Shown here one piece after another: positions 25,370-34,216 of a stretch of 64,000 nucleotides of DNA. Position 1 is the first letter of the stretch. The number at the start of each line of letters is the position of its first letter. The DNA is from Nocardia salmonicida NBRC 13393 (lineage in GTDB: Bacteria > Actinomycetota > Actinomycetes > Mycobacteriales > Mycobacteriaceae), in the NCBI RefSeq assembly GCF_001613085.1, contig NZ_BDBR01000031.1:1-64000 (forward strand), written 5' to 3'. Under the pieces are notes generated by a model. That model saw only the letters and a list, made by a program, of their open reading frames with translations, was not told where the DNA came from and ran no database searches. Both the position numbers and the translations under genes were made by a program.

Positions 25370-26227
25370 TTACTTGCCGCCCTTGGCGAAGGAAGCGGGA
25401 GCCAGACTGTTGGCCGAACCGTTGGTGTCGCCCGCGAACTCGCCGCCGTCGACCGGCACGGCCGACCCACGGTTCTCGAGCTCTTCCAGCTGCGATTCCA
25501 GGTAGGACTTCAGGCGCACGCGGTACTCGCGCTCGAAGGTCTTGAGCTGCTCGATGCGGCTTTCCAGCACCGTGCGCTGCTGGGTGATGGTGGCCATGAT
25601 CTCGGCGTGCTGACGCTCGGCGTCGGCGGTGAGCGCCTCGGCCTTGTCCTTGGCCTGCCGGATCTGGGTGTCGGAGCGATTCTGCGCGTCGGAGAGCATC
25701 GCGTCGGACTTCTGACGCGCGTCGGCGATCATCGCTTCCGAACGGGTGCGGGCGTCGCCGACCAGTCGCTCGGAGTTTGCTCGCGCATTCGAGAGCAGTC
25801 CCTCGGCCTCGGTCTTGGCGTCGGTGGTGAGGCGGTCCGCCATCTCCTGCGCCAGGGTGAGCACCTTCGCGGCCTGCATGTTCGCGTCCGGGCCGTTGTT
25901 CTGCACCGGCGCCGCGACGGGCATCGGGGCGGGCGGCGCGACCGGGATCGGCTGCGGAACAGGTTCCGGCGCGGGGGGAGGTACCTGCTGCACGGGCGCC
26001 TTGGCGGCGCTGACCGGGGCAGGTCCGCGGTTCTTCTTGGCGTCGGCCAGCTCGGTGTCGAGTTCGGCGACCCGCTGACGCAAGTCGGCGTTCTCCTCGA
26101 TCAGGCGCGAAAGCTCCTGTTCGACGAGATCAAGGAAGGCATCGACCTCGTCCTCGTTGTAGCCGCGCTTACCGATCGGCGGTTTGCTGAACGCGACGTT
26201 GTGCACATCGGCAGGAGTCAGCGGCAT
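25370..26227 (-). CDS. wag31: Polar growth protein Wag31 (DivIVA)
   Basis: A 285-residue cytoplasmic coiled-coil protein that marks the cell poles, recruits the elongation machinery and is phosphorylated by PknA/PknB in mycobacteria. The N-terminal DivIVA domain PLTPADVHNVAFSKPPIGKR is nearly invariant in the order. After a short coil, a Pro/Ala-rich linker (about 80-115) leads to a long coiled coil (about 120-250) with repeated DARxxSEAMIADAR-type heptads. The terminal part is acidic and low complexity. It is the last gene of the yggT-sepF end of the dcw region and follows yggT after 60 bases. Confidence 0.95.
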   Translation of the reverse strand: MPLTPADVHNVAFSKPPIGKRGYNEDEVDAFLDLVEQELSRLIEENADLRQRVAELDTELADAKKNRGPAPVSAAKAPVQQVPPPAPEPVPQPIPVAPPAPMPVAAPVQNNGPDANMQAAKVLTLAQEMADRLTTDAKTEAEGLLSNARANSERLVGDARTRSEAMIADARQKSDAMLSDAQNRSDTQIRQAKDKAEALTADAERQHAEIMATITQQRTVLESRIEQLKTFEREYRVRLKSYLESQLEELENRGSAVPVDGGEFAGDTNGSANSLAPASFAKGGK

Positions 26228-26287
26228 CGAAGGATCCCTTCACGCGTCTTTTGGAGAACTAGCAAGCGGTCTACTCGTTTCATTGTG

Positions 26288-26590
26288 TCACACGGAGGTC
26301 ACGGGCTGCCCGAGCCTACCCACGATCGACATCAGGATGAAGACGAGGAAGAGCAGGACCATTATCGAAAGATCGAGACGAATCCCCCCAAGATTCACAG
26401 GAGGTATCAACCGCCTCAGAAGTTTCACCGGAGGGTCGGTAACAGTGAAGATCACCTCTAAGACGATCACCACTACACCGGTCGGGCGCCAGTCGCGCGC
26501 GAAACTGCGAATGAACTCGACGATCACCCGACTGATGAGCAACAGCCAGAAGATGAAAAGCACGAGGTACAGAACCGCGAACAGGGCCAC
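26288..26590 (-). CDS. YggT-family membrane protein
   Basis: A 100-residue membrane protein with a helix at the start (ALFAVLYLVLFIFWLLLISR), the conserved DPPVKLLRRLIPPVNLGGIRLDLS block typical of the YggT family, and a final helix (IMVLLFLVFILMSIV). I start at GTG 26590; the longer frame adds cysteine-rich residues not seen in the family. YggT proteins lie between sepF and divIVA in most actinobacteria and firmicutes and are thought to help division or osmotic adaptation, but the mechanism is unknown. Confidence 0.88.
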   Translation of the reverse strand: MALFAVLYLVLFIFWLLLISRVIVEFIRSFARDWRPTGVVVIVLEVIFTVTDPPVKLLRRLIPPVNLGGIRLDLSIMVLLFLVFILMSIVGRLGQPVTSV

Positions 26591-26679
26591 GGCTTCACTC
26601 TGCCGCAAAATCGGCAGGGTGCAAAATGGCCGCGCCGCGCAGTGCGCGGGCGGCCATCTCGGCATCGGGTGTGTGTTGT

Positions 26680-27435
26680 CTATTTCTGGTTGTAGAAGCC
26701 GTTTTCGGCGATACGGCGGCGTTCTTCCGCTGATACGTCGACGTCGGCCGGTGAGAGCAGGAACACCTTCGTCGCTACCTTGTCGAACGAACCACGCAGC
26801 GCGAAAGCGAGTCCGGCCGCGAAATCGACCAGCCTTTTGGCATCGGCATTGCTCAGGTCGACCAGGTCCATGATGACCGGATTCCCTTCACGGAACCGTT
26901 CACCGATGATCCTGGCCTCGCCGTAGTCGCGTGGACGCAGCGTGGTGATCTTGGACAAGGGACCTCCGTCCTCGAAGATCCCAGGACGCCGCGCGGGCGC
27001 GGGCTCGGGGCGCATGCGCTCCTCCAGCCTGCGCTCCTCGGCGTCGGGATCGACCGCGAGCGCACCACGAGTGGAGCCGCGCATACCGGGTGCGACGCCG
27101 CCTGCCCGGAAGGACCGGCCCGACGACGGCGCCGTTTCGATCCTGGTGGGGCGACGCGGCGTCTCATAGCGATCGTCGGCGTAGGTGTCGGCGACATAGT
27201 CGTCACGACGCGCCTGGTAGGCCGACTTGTACGCCGGCTGTGGGAAGTCGTCGGCCTCGTCCTCGAAACGGTCGGAGCCGTACCGGTCTTCGGCATAACG
27301 GTCGTAGCTGCGCGGGCGGACGCGACCCGCGCGCTCCTCCGCGCCGCGAGGGGCATGATCGTCGACGTAGTCGTCTTCGTACTCATCGAGCGGAACCATG
27401 CCGAAGTACGCCTTGAACTTATGCAGGGTACTCAT
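26680..27435 (-). CDS. sepF: Cell division protein SepF
   Basis: A 251-residue Z-ring membrane anchor. The N-terminal helix MSTLHKFKAYFGMVPLDEY binds membrane, a long disordered acidic/arginine-rich region with many Tyr and Asp (about 20-150) follows, and the folded SepF domain is at the C-terminus (TLRPRDYGEARIIGERFREG, VIMDLVDLSNADAKRLVDFA, GSFDKVATKVFLLSPADVDV). In actinobacteria, which lack FtsA and ZipA, SepF is the essential partner of the FtsZ C-terminal tail. It stands between the PLP protein gene and yggT, 89 bases before the latter. Confidence 0.95.
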   Translation of the reverse strand: MSTLHKFKAYFGMVPLDEYEDDYVDDHAPRGAEERAGRVRPRSYDRYAEDRYGSDRFEDEADDFPQPAYKSAYQARRDDYVADTYADDRYETPRRPTRIETAPSSGRSFRAGGVAPGMRGSTRGALAVDPDAEERRLEERMRPEPAPARRPGIFEDGGPLSKITTLRPRDYGEARIIGERFREGNPVIMDLVDLSNADAKRLVDFAAGLAFALRGSFDKVATKVFLLSPADVDVSAEERRRIAENGFYNQK

Positions 27436-27542
27436 CTGGTCGACCTTCCTTCGGCCCCGGTGGCGGCCGGGTGTTGAAGTTCTTGCTCAGCGCCTCTTCA
27501 GCCCAATCGTATGTGTCGAATGTGACTGGTGAGGTTTCTTTG

Positions 27543-28265
27543 CTACGCCGAGGTTATCGGTCGGGCGCCCATCAAGGCGGTTCCGACACGCACACACGTC
27601 GAACCGTGTTCGACCGCAATCTCCAAATCACCCGACATACCTGCAGAAAGGTCGGTGGCCTCGGCGTGTTGCGCAAGCAGCGAAGTGTGCAATGTCGCAA
27701 GATTCGCAAACGACACATGACTCGGGACGTCAAGGGGCGGAATCGCCATCAGACCGGCCAGATGCAGGCCGGGCGCCTTCGCTACCAGGTCGGCCAGGGA
27801 GAGCAGATCGGCCGGTGCGACACCCCCGCGTCCGGGGTCGGCGTCCAAGCTCACCTGCAGCAGCACCCGCAGCGGCGCGATACGCTCGCCGGCTGCCAGT
27901 GCGTCCTGCGCGGCACGGTCGAGAGCGTTTGCCAGCCGTTCGCTGTCGACCGAAGCCACGGTGTGCGCCCACCGCGCCACCGCGCGTGCCTTGTTGCGTT
28001 GTAAACGGCCGATCATGTGCCATTCGACGTCGTCGTAGCCGAGCTGATCGACCTTCGCGGAGGCTTCCTGCTCGCGGGACTCGCCGAATTCGCGTCGGCC
28101 GAGAGCGTGCAGGATGGCGACGTCGGTGGCGGGAAAGAACTTCGTCACCGGGAGAAGGCTGACCGAACCCGGCGGACGACCCGCCGATTCGACGGCGGCG
28201 TCGATGCGGGCGAGCAAGCCGTCGAGACGAGCTGAGAGCTCCGCGGCGCGTCCCGTTTCGGTCAT
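27543..28265 (-). CDS. YggS/PROSC-family PLP-binding protein
   Basis: A 240-residue alanine-racemase-fold protein that binds pyridoxal phosphate and buffers PLP and amino acid pools rather than catalysing a known reaction. The PLP lysine is in LLPVTKFFPATDVAIL near residue 42. Further conserved blocks are FGESREQEASAK, WHMIGRLQRNKAR and the C-terminal SAGMSGDLEIAVEHGSTCVR, which binds the phosphate. Its ATG overlaps the pgeF stop (ATGA), so it is coupled to pgeF, as in most actinobacteria. Confidence 0.93.
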   Translation of the reverse strand: MTETGRAAELSARLDGLLARIDAAVESAGRPPGSVSLLPVTKFFPATDVAILHALGRREFGESREQEASAKVDQLGYDDVEWHMIGRLQRNKARAVARWAHTVASVDSERLANALDRAAQDALAAGERIAPLRVLLQVSLDADPGRGGVAPADLLSLADLVAKAPGLHLAGLMAIPPLDVPSHVSFANLATLHTSLLAQHAEATDLSAGMSGDLEIAVEHGSTCVRVGTALMGARPITSA

Positions 28266-28993
28266 GCGGCGGAGTCCATCCAGATCACACCGGCGATGCG
28301 GCCGGTGGGTGCGCCCCGGCGGTGGCTGAACAGGGTTTTGTCCTCGATGGTGCAGCGTGGGTCAACCGCGATTCCGCTGACACCCGCCTCGGTGAGCTGT
28401 CGGCGGATACCCGCCCGCAGGTCGATACCGGGGGTCTTTCGGACGGTGGTGGTCGCGCTGCCGGGTAGGTGGGCTTCGACGTCGGCGCGCATGGCGGCGG
28501 GGACTTCGTATTGGCGGCCCGAGGCGGCGGGGCCGAGGAAGGCGCCGATGCGGTCGACGCGGGCGCCGACCGAGACCATCGCGTCGAGCACGCGCGGCAC
28601 GATGCCTATCCGGGCGCCGATGCGCCCCGCGTGGACGGCGGCGATGACGCCCGCCTCGTCGTCGGAGAGCAGGATCGGCACACAATCGGCGGTGAGCACC
28701 ACCAGCGCCAGTCCCGGCACGGTCGTGACCAGTGCGTCGGTCACCGGTACCGGTTCGGCGCTGGGGCCGTCGACGATCTCGACGGTGCGCCCGTGCACCT
28801 GCTCCATCCACACCAACCGATCAGGGGTGAGGCCGATACCTTCTGCCAGCCGAACCCTGTTGCGGCGCACAGCTTCCGGATCGTCACCGACGTGGTCACC
28901 CAGGTTGAACGAGTCGTAGGGCGCGGCGGAGAAGCCACCGGTGCGGGTGGTGGTCACCCGGCGAACGGTCACGGTAGGAGGTGCGGAAGTCAT
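28262..28993 (-). CDS. pgeF: Peptidoglycan editing factor PgeF (YfiH, laccase-domain)
   Basis: A 243-residue protein of the multicopper-polyphenol-oxidase-like YfiH fold. In other bacteria it corrects muropeptides carrying L-serine in place of L-alanine. The metal or active-site residues are present: a His in NLGDHVGDD near residue 33, Cys in LTADCVPILLSD near 103 and His in AVHAGRIGARI near 122. The usual HAGWRG is HAGRIG here, as in other actinobacteria. In mycobacteria it directly follows ftsZ; here two unrelated genes lie in between. It heads an operon with the PLP-binding protein. Confidence 0.9.
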   Translation of the reverse strand: MTSAPPTVTVRRVTTTRTGGFSAAPYDSFNLGDHVGDDPEAVRRNRVRLAEGIGLTPDRLVWMEQVHGRTVEIVDGPSAEPVPVTDALVTTVPGLALVVLTADCVPILLSDDEAGVIAAVHAGRIGARIGIVPRVLDAMVSVGARVDRIGAFLGPAASGRQYEVPAAMRADVEAHLPGSATTTVRKTPGIDLRAGIRRQLTEAGVSGIAVDPRCTIEDKTLFSHRRGAPTGRIAGVIWMDSAA

Positions 28994-29075
28994 GTGTTCG
29001 AGCGTAGTGCCGTTGTGAGGTCGCGCGGTCCGCGCCCGGCGTGACGTCGGTCAACCCGGGTAGGAAGTCCGCCGA

Positions 29076-32006
29076 TCACGCGGACGAATCGGCGCCGTCG
29101 AGATCGCCGAGCCTGCGTGCGATGCCCGCGCGGCCGGTCAGTCCCAGTTTGCGCAGGACCCGGCCGAGATGGTCCTCGACGGTGCGGGGGCTGAGGTAGA
29201 GGTGCTCGGCGATGGCCTTGTTCGTGTGGCCGTGGGCGGCCAATTCGGCGACCTCGCGCTCGCGCCTGGTCAGGGCGGCCGGCGCGCCGACTCGCTGGGC
29301 GCCTGCGAGCCTGCGCTGCGCGGTCGTCACCTCGTCGAGCAGGCGGATGGCGCCGGTCTCGGTGAAAGTCGCACGGGCGGCGGCGAATCGGCTGGTCGCC
29401 TGGCCGAAATCACCGCGTCTGCCCGCGATCGCACCGGCGAACAACTCGGCTTGCGCACGGTGCACCACCATCCCGGCGCGCGCGAACGCCGCGATCGCCA
29501 TCTCGGCGGCCGCGGCCGCTGCCGCGGTATCGCCGATGGCCGCGGCATAGTCGGCGCGTGCCAAGGCTGCCGCGCCGACTTGGCTGCCGAGTCCGTCGAC
29601 TGCCCGACTCGGGGGCGCTCCATCGGGGGCAGCAGGGTCACCGGTGATACAGGAGACGAGCTCCGGCTCGATGCCTGTGTTCGGGGGCTCGTCCGCTGCC
29701 AGTGGCGACTCCGCGTTCACAATCGCGTCACCGATCGGGACAGATGCGTCGGGGATGTGTGTAGGGCGGGCGCCGTGGGTGGTGACGGTCGCCGCGGCGG
29801 CTGCTTCGGCTCGGGTGATCAAGGCGTCGGCGGTCGAGAGATCGCCGGTGACAATCGCGGCGTGGGCCGCTCGGGAGAGGTGGGTCGGGTGGAGAGGACC
29901 CTGGCGGTCCTCGGGGGGCATCGGGCCGGGAAGGGCTGGGGCGGTATCGGAGAGGGTTGTCTCCACGACTTGTCGCCACCAGCGCATGGTGGGGCGTGGG
30001 AGGGCGGCGACGGTGTGCCACTGGACGGCGACCGCTGCGGGCGCAGCGGTCAGTTGCAGGGTGCGCAGTTTCAGTGCGCCGGCGAAAGAGAGCAGGTCGG
30101 GGTAGTGGAAGGTGGTCGCGGCATCGGTGGCTTCGTCGGCGGCGGCGATGGCGTCGGTGAGGCGGCCGAGTTTGGCCAGGCAGTAGGCACGGACGGTGTG
30201 GAGTTCGGCGAGGGCGTAGGTGCGGCCGAAGCGGCGGCTCACCGCGATCGCGCGATCCAGCTGACGGAGGCCGCTCGCGTCGCGGTCGAGGAAGTACGCG
30301 CACCAGCCGAACACGGGAGCGGCGTGGACGACTTCGCGCAGGGCGGTGTCGGTGAGCCGGCCGAAGGCACGGTCGCAGGGGTCGTAGAGCTGCGCTGCCT
30401 CGACGATTCGCGCGTCGGCGAGCAGCCCGAGGCAGCGCAGGGCGGTCGCGGCGGCGCGCACGGCCGGGTCGTCGATGGCATCGGAGTCGAACAGGGCGGT
30501 GAGGCGGGCTCGGCCTTCGGAGTCCTGGTGGTCCTGCGTTTCCAGGATCGCGAGTTCCAGTTGCACCGGTCCGTCACCGGGGCGGCGAGGCAGTGTCGCA
30601 CCGTGGGCGAGCAGTGTTCGTGCCTGATCTACGCGGCCGAGCATGCGCGCGCACCGGGCCGACAGCAGCAGCGCCTCCAGTTGGTGCCTGCCCGCGGTGG
30701 CCGCCGCCGGTTCGAGGGTCTCCCCGGCCTGCGCGGCCGCACCGGACAGCAACTGGGCCCGGCCGAGTGCCAGAGCTTCGGCGAGTGGGTCGTCGGTCGC
30801 GGGGGCGACGCGCGCGGCGGCCGAGAGCCAGCGCGCGCTCGCCGCCGGTGCGTCGGCGAGCACCTGCTCGGCGGCCAGTCGCAGTTCCGCGCCCGCGATC
30901 TCGTCCGCGCCGAGGAGCGCGTGCTCGAGATGGCGTGCGCGCGAGGGCATCGACGCGTCGCGGGCCCGCAGTGCGAGGGCGGCCCGGCGGTGGGCCATCG
31001 CTCGCCATGCGTGGCCGGAAACGCGATAGGCGGCGGTGCGGATCAGCGGATGGGCGAACGTCACCGCGCCGTCGCCCACACCGACCACGCCGCGCCCGAC
31101 CAGGCCGTCCACCGCCGCGACCACCACGGACTCCGGGAGAGCAGCTGTCGCGCACAGTAGTTCGAAATCGGGTGGCACCCCGCACACCGCGATGGCCTGC
31201 GCGACCAGCCGCTCGGTTTCCGGGAGCTGGGCCAGTTCGGCGCGGATCGTCCGATCCAGCGCCGCGAAGTCGTTCGACGCGGGGTCGGGTTCCTCCCCGC
31301 GCAGCGCCCGGTCCAATTCGCGGTCGGGTAGATCGGCGAGCAGCGTCAGATACAGCGGATTGCCATGGGAGGCACTCAACAGTCTGGCCCGCCGACGCGG
31401 ATCCTCCCCCGGCAGCAGACCGTCGACATCGGCTTCGGTGAACGGCGGAACCCGCACCTGCACGGTCCGCACCCGCGGCGCCCGCACCAACCGGGCGATC
31501 GACGGCGGGCAACTATTTTCGCGGAAGGCGAGCAGCAGCCGGAATCCGCGGGCGGGGCGGTTGCGAATCAGAAAGTTCAGCAACCGCAACGATTCGAGGT
31601 CCGACCATTGGAGGTCGTCGACGACGAGCAGGGTCTCCTTCGCGCCGAGCGCACGTCGCACCCGGCGAGCCAAGTCGGCACCGTCGGGCGCCGATGGCGC
31701 GATCTCACTGCTGTCCAGCGCGGCGAATTCCGGTGCGGCCGGTGCCTCGTCGGCGTCGACCGGGCTCTCGTCCAACTGCTCGACGATGTCGTCGGCGAGG
31801 TAGCGCGGTTGGGCCCTGGCGTCTTCGGTGCCGGTGACCATCAGCACTCGACAGCGGGCGGCGCCGACGAACTCGGCGATCAAGCGAGACTTGCCGATTC
31901 CGGCCGGACCGTCGACCAGCAGCAACCAGGGTGCGTCGGGGCCGGTGAAAGTCGTGGTCAGTGCGGCGAGTTCGGCGGCGCGGCCGACGAATGCGCGTTC
32001 GAACAT
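29076..32006 (-). CDS. Large ATP-binding LuxR-family (LAL-type) regulator
   Basis: A 976-residue transcriptional regulator of the LAL/MalT-like STAND class. An N-terminal AAA-type ATPase holds Walker A GPAGIGKS (32-39) and Walker B LLVVDDLQWSD near 145. A long helical repeat middle (about 380-880), rich in alanine, probably senses a ligand or partner. The C-terminal LuxR helix-turn-helix is LTRREREVAELAAHG followed by NKAIAEHLYLSPRTVEDH and KLGLTGRAGI. Signal and targets are unknown. It sits between pgeF and ftsZ, where mycobacteria have nothing, and is divergent from a lipoprotein gene, a likely target. The middle has a low-complexity PPSRAVDGLG-type insertion. Confidence 0.9.
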   Translation of the reverse strand: MFERAFVGRAAELAALTTTFTGPDAPWLLLVDGPAGIGKSRLIAEFVGAARCRVLMVTGTEDARAQPRYLADDIVEQLDESPVDADEAPAAPEFAALDSSEIAPSAPDGADLARRVRRALGAKETLLVVDDLQWSDLESLRLLNFLIRNRPARGFRLLLAFRENSCPPSIARLVRAPRVRTVQVRVPPFTEADVDGLLPGEDPRRRARLLSASHGNPLYLTLLADLPDRELDRALRGEEPDPASNDFAALDRTIRAELAQLPETERLVAQAIAVCGVPPDFELLCATAALPESVVVAAVDGLVGRGVVGVGDGAVTFAHPLIRTAAYRVSGHAWRAMAHRRAALALRARDASMPSRARHLEHALLGADEIAGAELRLAAEQVLADAPAASARWLSAAARVAPATDDPLAEALALGRAQLLSGAAAQAGETLEPAAATAGRHQLEALLLSARCARMLGRVDQARTLLAHGATLPRRPGDGPVQLELAILETQDHQDSEGRARLTALFDSDAIDDPAVRAAATALRCLGLLADARIVEAAQLYDPCDRAFGRLTDTALREVVHAAPVFGWCAYFLDRDASGLRQLDRAIAVSRRFGRTYALAELHTVRAYCLAKLGRLTDAIAAADEATDAATTFHYPDLLSFAGALKLRTLQLTAAPAAVAVQWHTVAALPRPTMRWWRQVVETTLSDTAPALPGPMPPEDRQGPLHPTHLSRAAHAAIVTGDLSTADALITRAEAAAAATVTTHGARPTHIPDASVPIGDAIVNAESPLAADEPPNTGIEPELVSCITGDPAAPDGAPPSRAVDGLGSQVGAAALARADYAAAIGDTAAAAAAAEMAIAAFARAGMVVHRAQAELFAGAIAGRRGDFGQATSRFAAARATFTETGAIRLLDEVTTAQRRLAGAQRVGAPAALTRREREVAELAAHGHTNKAIAEHLYLSPRTVEDHLGRVLRKLGLTGRAGIARRLGDLDGADSSA

Positions 32007-32184
32007 GACACTCCGTAGCTCACTGGCGAAATCGGCCGTGAACGGCCGGATCAGAGCATAACGGTGCCACCTACCCGGAATTACCGTGGTTTCCCGGATG
32101 CTCGGCGGCTCGGGGTGAGGTTGGGTGATCGGGGCCTACACCGCCGAAGGGTCCGCGGTGAGGTTCTGCAGAAAGAAGGTTCGC

Positions 32185-32730
32185 ATGACGTTCACCGGCA
32201 AGGGCATGGTTTCGCGGTTCTCGCTCGCGCTGCTGGCGGTCACGGCACTCGGTGCCGCGGGTTGCTCGGCCATCGACAAGGTCTCCGAGGTGGCCAAGGA
32301 CGCGAGCAAGTCCGACACCGCCCGCTCGAAGGTCGGTGAGTGCATCAACGTGATCTCGGCGTCGATCATCGACTCCAAGACCGAGCCGGTCGCCTGCTCG
32401 GCCGAGAACGCTGTTTACCAGGTCGTGCAGGTCCACGACAAGAAGGTCGAGTGCCACGAGGACTACACCTCCTACGAGGAGACCTTCGGCAGCGGCGGCA
32501 CGGTGGCGTTCCTCTGTCTCGCCCCGAACTTCAAAGAGGGCAGCTGTTACAACGAGGGCATGATGACCGGCTACAAGTTCGTGCCGTGCACCGCCTCCGA
32601 CGCCAGCTTCAAGGTCGTCACCCGCGTCGACGGTCAGGTCGACGAGCAGCTGTGTGGCGAAGACGCCGACCAGGTGCTCGTGGTCAACGATCCGAAGATC
32701 ACTTATTGCCTCGGCAGCGCCAAGGGCTGA
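32185..32730 (+). CDS. Cysteine-rich lipoprotein, LppU/SCO3897-like
   Basis: A 181-residue exported lipoprotein starting at ATG 32185 with AAGAAGG ahead. The lipobox is AAGC. The mature domain holds eight further cysteines in two similar halves, each with a spaced pattern (GECINV, VACSAEN, VECHEDY, FLCLAP; GSCYNEG, VPCTASD, LCGEDA, TYCLGS), implying four disulfides. This layout matches the LppU/SCO3897-type lipoproteins as I recall them; function is unknown. It is the only plus-strand gene inside the dcw region, divergent from the LAL regulator and convergent with ftsZ, with a shared terminator. Confidence 0.82.
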   Translation: MTFTGKGMVSRFSLALLAVTALGAAGCSAIDKVSEVAKDASKSDTARSKVGECINVISASIIDSKTEPVACSAENAVYQVVQVHDKKVECHEDYTSYEETFGSGGTVAFLCLAPNFKEGSCYNEGMMTGYKFVPCTASDASFKVVTRVDGQVDEQLCGEDADQVLVVNDPKITYCLGSAKG

Positions 32731-32744
32731 TCCCCCGCACAACG

Positions 32745-32783
32745 CGAAAGCGCCCGGACTCGACAGGAGTTCGGGCGCTTTCG
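32745..32783. terminator. Bidirectional terminator between lipoprotein gene and ftsZ
   Basis: A 16-base stem with one G-T pair: CGAAAGCGCCCGGACT at 32745-32760 and AGTTCGGGCGCTTTCG at 32768-32783, loop of seven bases. TTTCG follows on the plus strand and CTTTCGCG on the minus strand. It separates the two convergent genes. Confidence 0.82.
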
Positions 32784-32796
32784 TGTCTGCGAATGC

Positions 32797-34056
32797 TTAT
32801 CGACGCATGAAGTCCGGGACGTTGATCTCGTCGTCGTCGTCGCCTTCGTGCACTTCCGGGTTGTTGACGCGGTTCATGGCCGCCTCCGTCACCCGCTGAC
32901 GCTCCGACTCCCGGTACCGCTCGGTATCGCGGTAGTTCGGCGCCGCGGCCCGACCACTGGACACCCCGGCCGTGGCGGGCTCGGTGGGACGCGACGGCGC
33001 CTCGGACGGACGTCCTTGGCCGATCTCGCCCGCGCGACCCGAACCGATCGGGTTCGACCCGGTCCGGCTGGTGGTGACCGCGCTGGTCTCGGTATTGCGT
33101 CGAGACGGGCCGCCACCGTCGAAGCCCGCGGCGATGACGGTGACCCGCACCTCGTCGCCGAGCGAATCGTCGATGACCGTACCGAAGATGATGTTGGCCT
33201 CGATGTGGGCCGCCTCCTGCACCAGCGAGGCCGCCTCGTTGATCTCGAACAGGCCGAGATCGGAACCGCCCGCGATCGAGAGCAGCACGCCGTGCGCACC
33301 ATCCATGGAGGCTTCGAGCAGCGGCGAATTGATCGCCGTCTCGGCCGCCTTCACCGAACGACCCTCACCACGCGCCGAGCCGATGCCCATGAGTGCCGAT
33401 CCGGCACCCGACATCACGCTCTTGACGTCGGCGAAGTCGACGTTGATCAGACCGGGGGTGGTGATCAGGTCGGTAATACCCTGAACACCGTTGAGCAGCA
33501 CCTCATCCGCGGAGCGGAAGGCGTCCATCAGACTCACCGCCGCGTCGCCCAGCTGCAGCAGCCGGTCGTTCGGAATGACGATGAGGGTGTCGCACGACTC
33601 GCGAAGCAGGTTGATCCCTACTTCGGCCTGGTTCCCGCGCCGCTTGCCCTCGAAAGAGAACGGCCGGGTGACGACCCCTATAGTCAGGGCGCCCAATTTT
33701 CGGGCGATACTGGCGACGACAGGGGCGCCACCGGTACCGGTGCCACCTCCCTCGCCTGCCGTGACGAAGACCATGTCGGCGCCCTTGAGCACCTCTTCGA
33801 TCTCGTCCTTGTGGTCCTCGGCGGCCTTGCGGCCGACTTCCGGATCGGCTCCGGCTCCGAGTCCTCGGGTGAGTTCGCGGCCGACATCGAGTTTGACGTC
33901 GGCATCGCTCATCAGCAGGGCTTGCGCGTCGGTATTGACCGCGATGAACTCGACTCCCTTGAGTCCTTGTTCGATCATTCGGTTGACGGCGTTCACGCCG
34001 CCGCCGCCGATACCGACGACCTTGATCACTGCAAGGTAGTTGTGCGGGGGCGTCAT
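32797..34056 (-). CDS. ftsZ: Cell division protein FtsZ
   Basis: The 419-residue tubulin-like GTPase that forms the Z-ring. It starts MTPPHNYLAVIKVVGIGGGG, has the GTP-binding loop GEGGGTGTGGAP at about 103-114 and the T7 synergy loop NVDFADVKSVM near 206-216. After the folded domain (to about 316) comes an 80-residue disordered linker rich in Ser, Arg and Pro, and the conserved tail DDEINVPDFMRR that binds SepF. Full length. It is preceded by a 160-base gap after ftsQ, which probably holds its own promoter, and followed by a terminator. Confidence 0.98.
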   Translation of the reverse strand: MTPPHNYLAVIKVVGIGGGGVNAVNRMIEQGLKGVEFIAVNTDAQALLMSDADVKLDVGRELTRGLGAGADPEVGRKAAEDHKDEIEEVLKGADMVFVTAGEGGGTGTGGAPVVASIARKLGALTIGVVTRPFSFEGKRRGNQAEVGINLLRESCDTLIVIPNDRLLQLGDAAVSLMDAFRSADEVLLNGVQGITDLITTPGLINVDFADVKSVMSGAGSALMGIGSARGEGRSVKAAETAINSPLLEASMDGAHGVLLSIAGGSDLGLFEINEAASLVQEAAHIEANIIFGTVIDDSLGDEVRVTVIAAGFDGGGPSRRNTETSAVTTSRTGSNPIGSGRAGEIGQGRPSEAPSRPTEPATAGVSSGRAAAPNYRDTERYRESERQRVTEAAMNRVNNPEVHEGDDDDEINVPDFMRR

Positions 34057-34216
34057 GGGCTCTCGCCTTCCTTCGATCTTAAACCCTCAACCTCAACCAT
34101 AGGGTTGGCGTTATGTCAAGTATCCGACTGCTGCGGAACGCTATTCGCAGCCACTGCGATCGCGGCGCAGGCGCGCCGAGATGAGAGCCAGAATCTTGTG
34201 CCACAAAGAATGTCGC
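34057..34216 (-). promoter_or_regulatory. ftsQ-ftsZ intergenic region, probable ftsZ promoter
   Basis: This 160-base gap holds a consensus-like TTGACA at 34119-34114 on the minus strand, followed by CCCTATGGTTGAGGTTGAGGG, with a doubled GTTGAG. No good TAnnnT lies at 16-18 bases, so the -10 box is unresolved. The ribosome binding site GAAGGAAGG lies before the ftsZ start. ftsZ in mycobacteria is known to have its own promoters in this gap. Confidence 0.45.
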
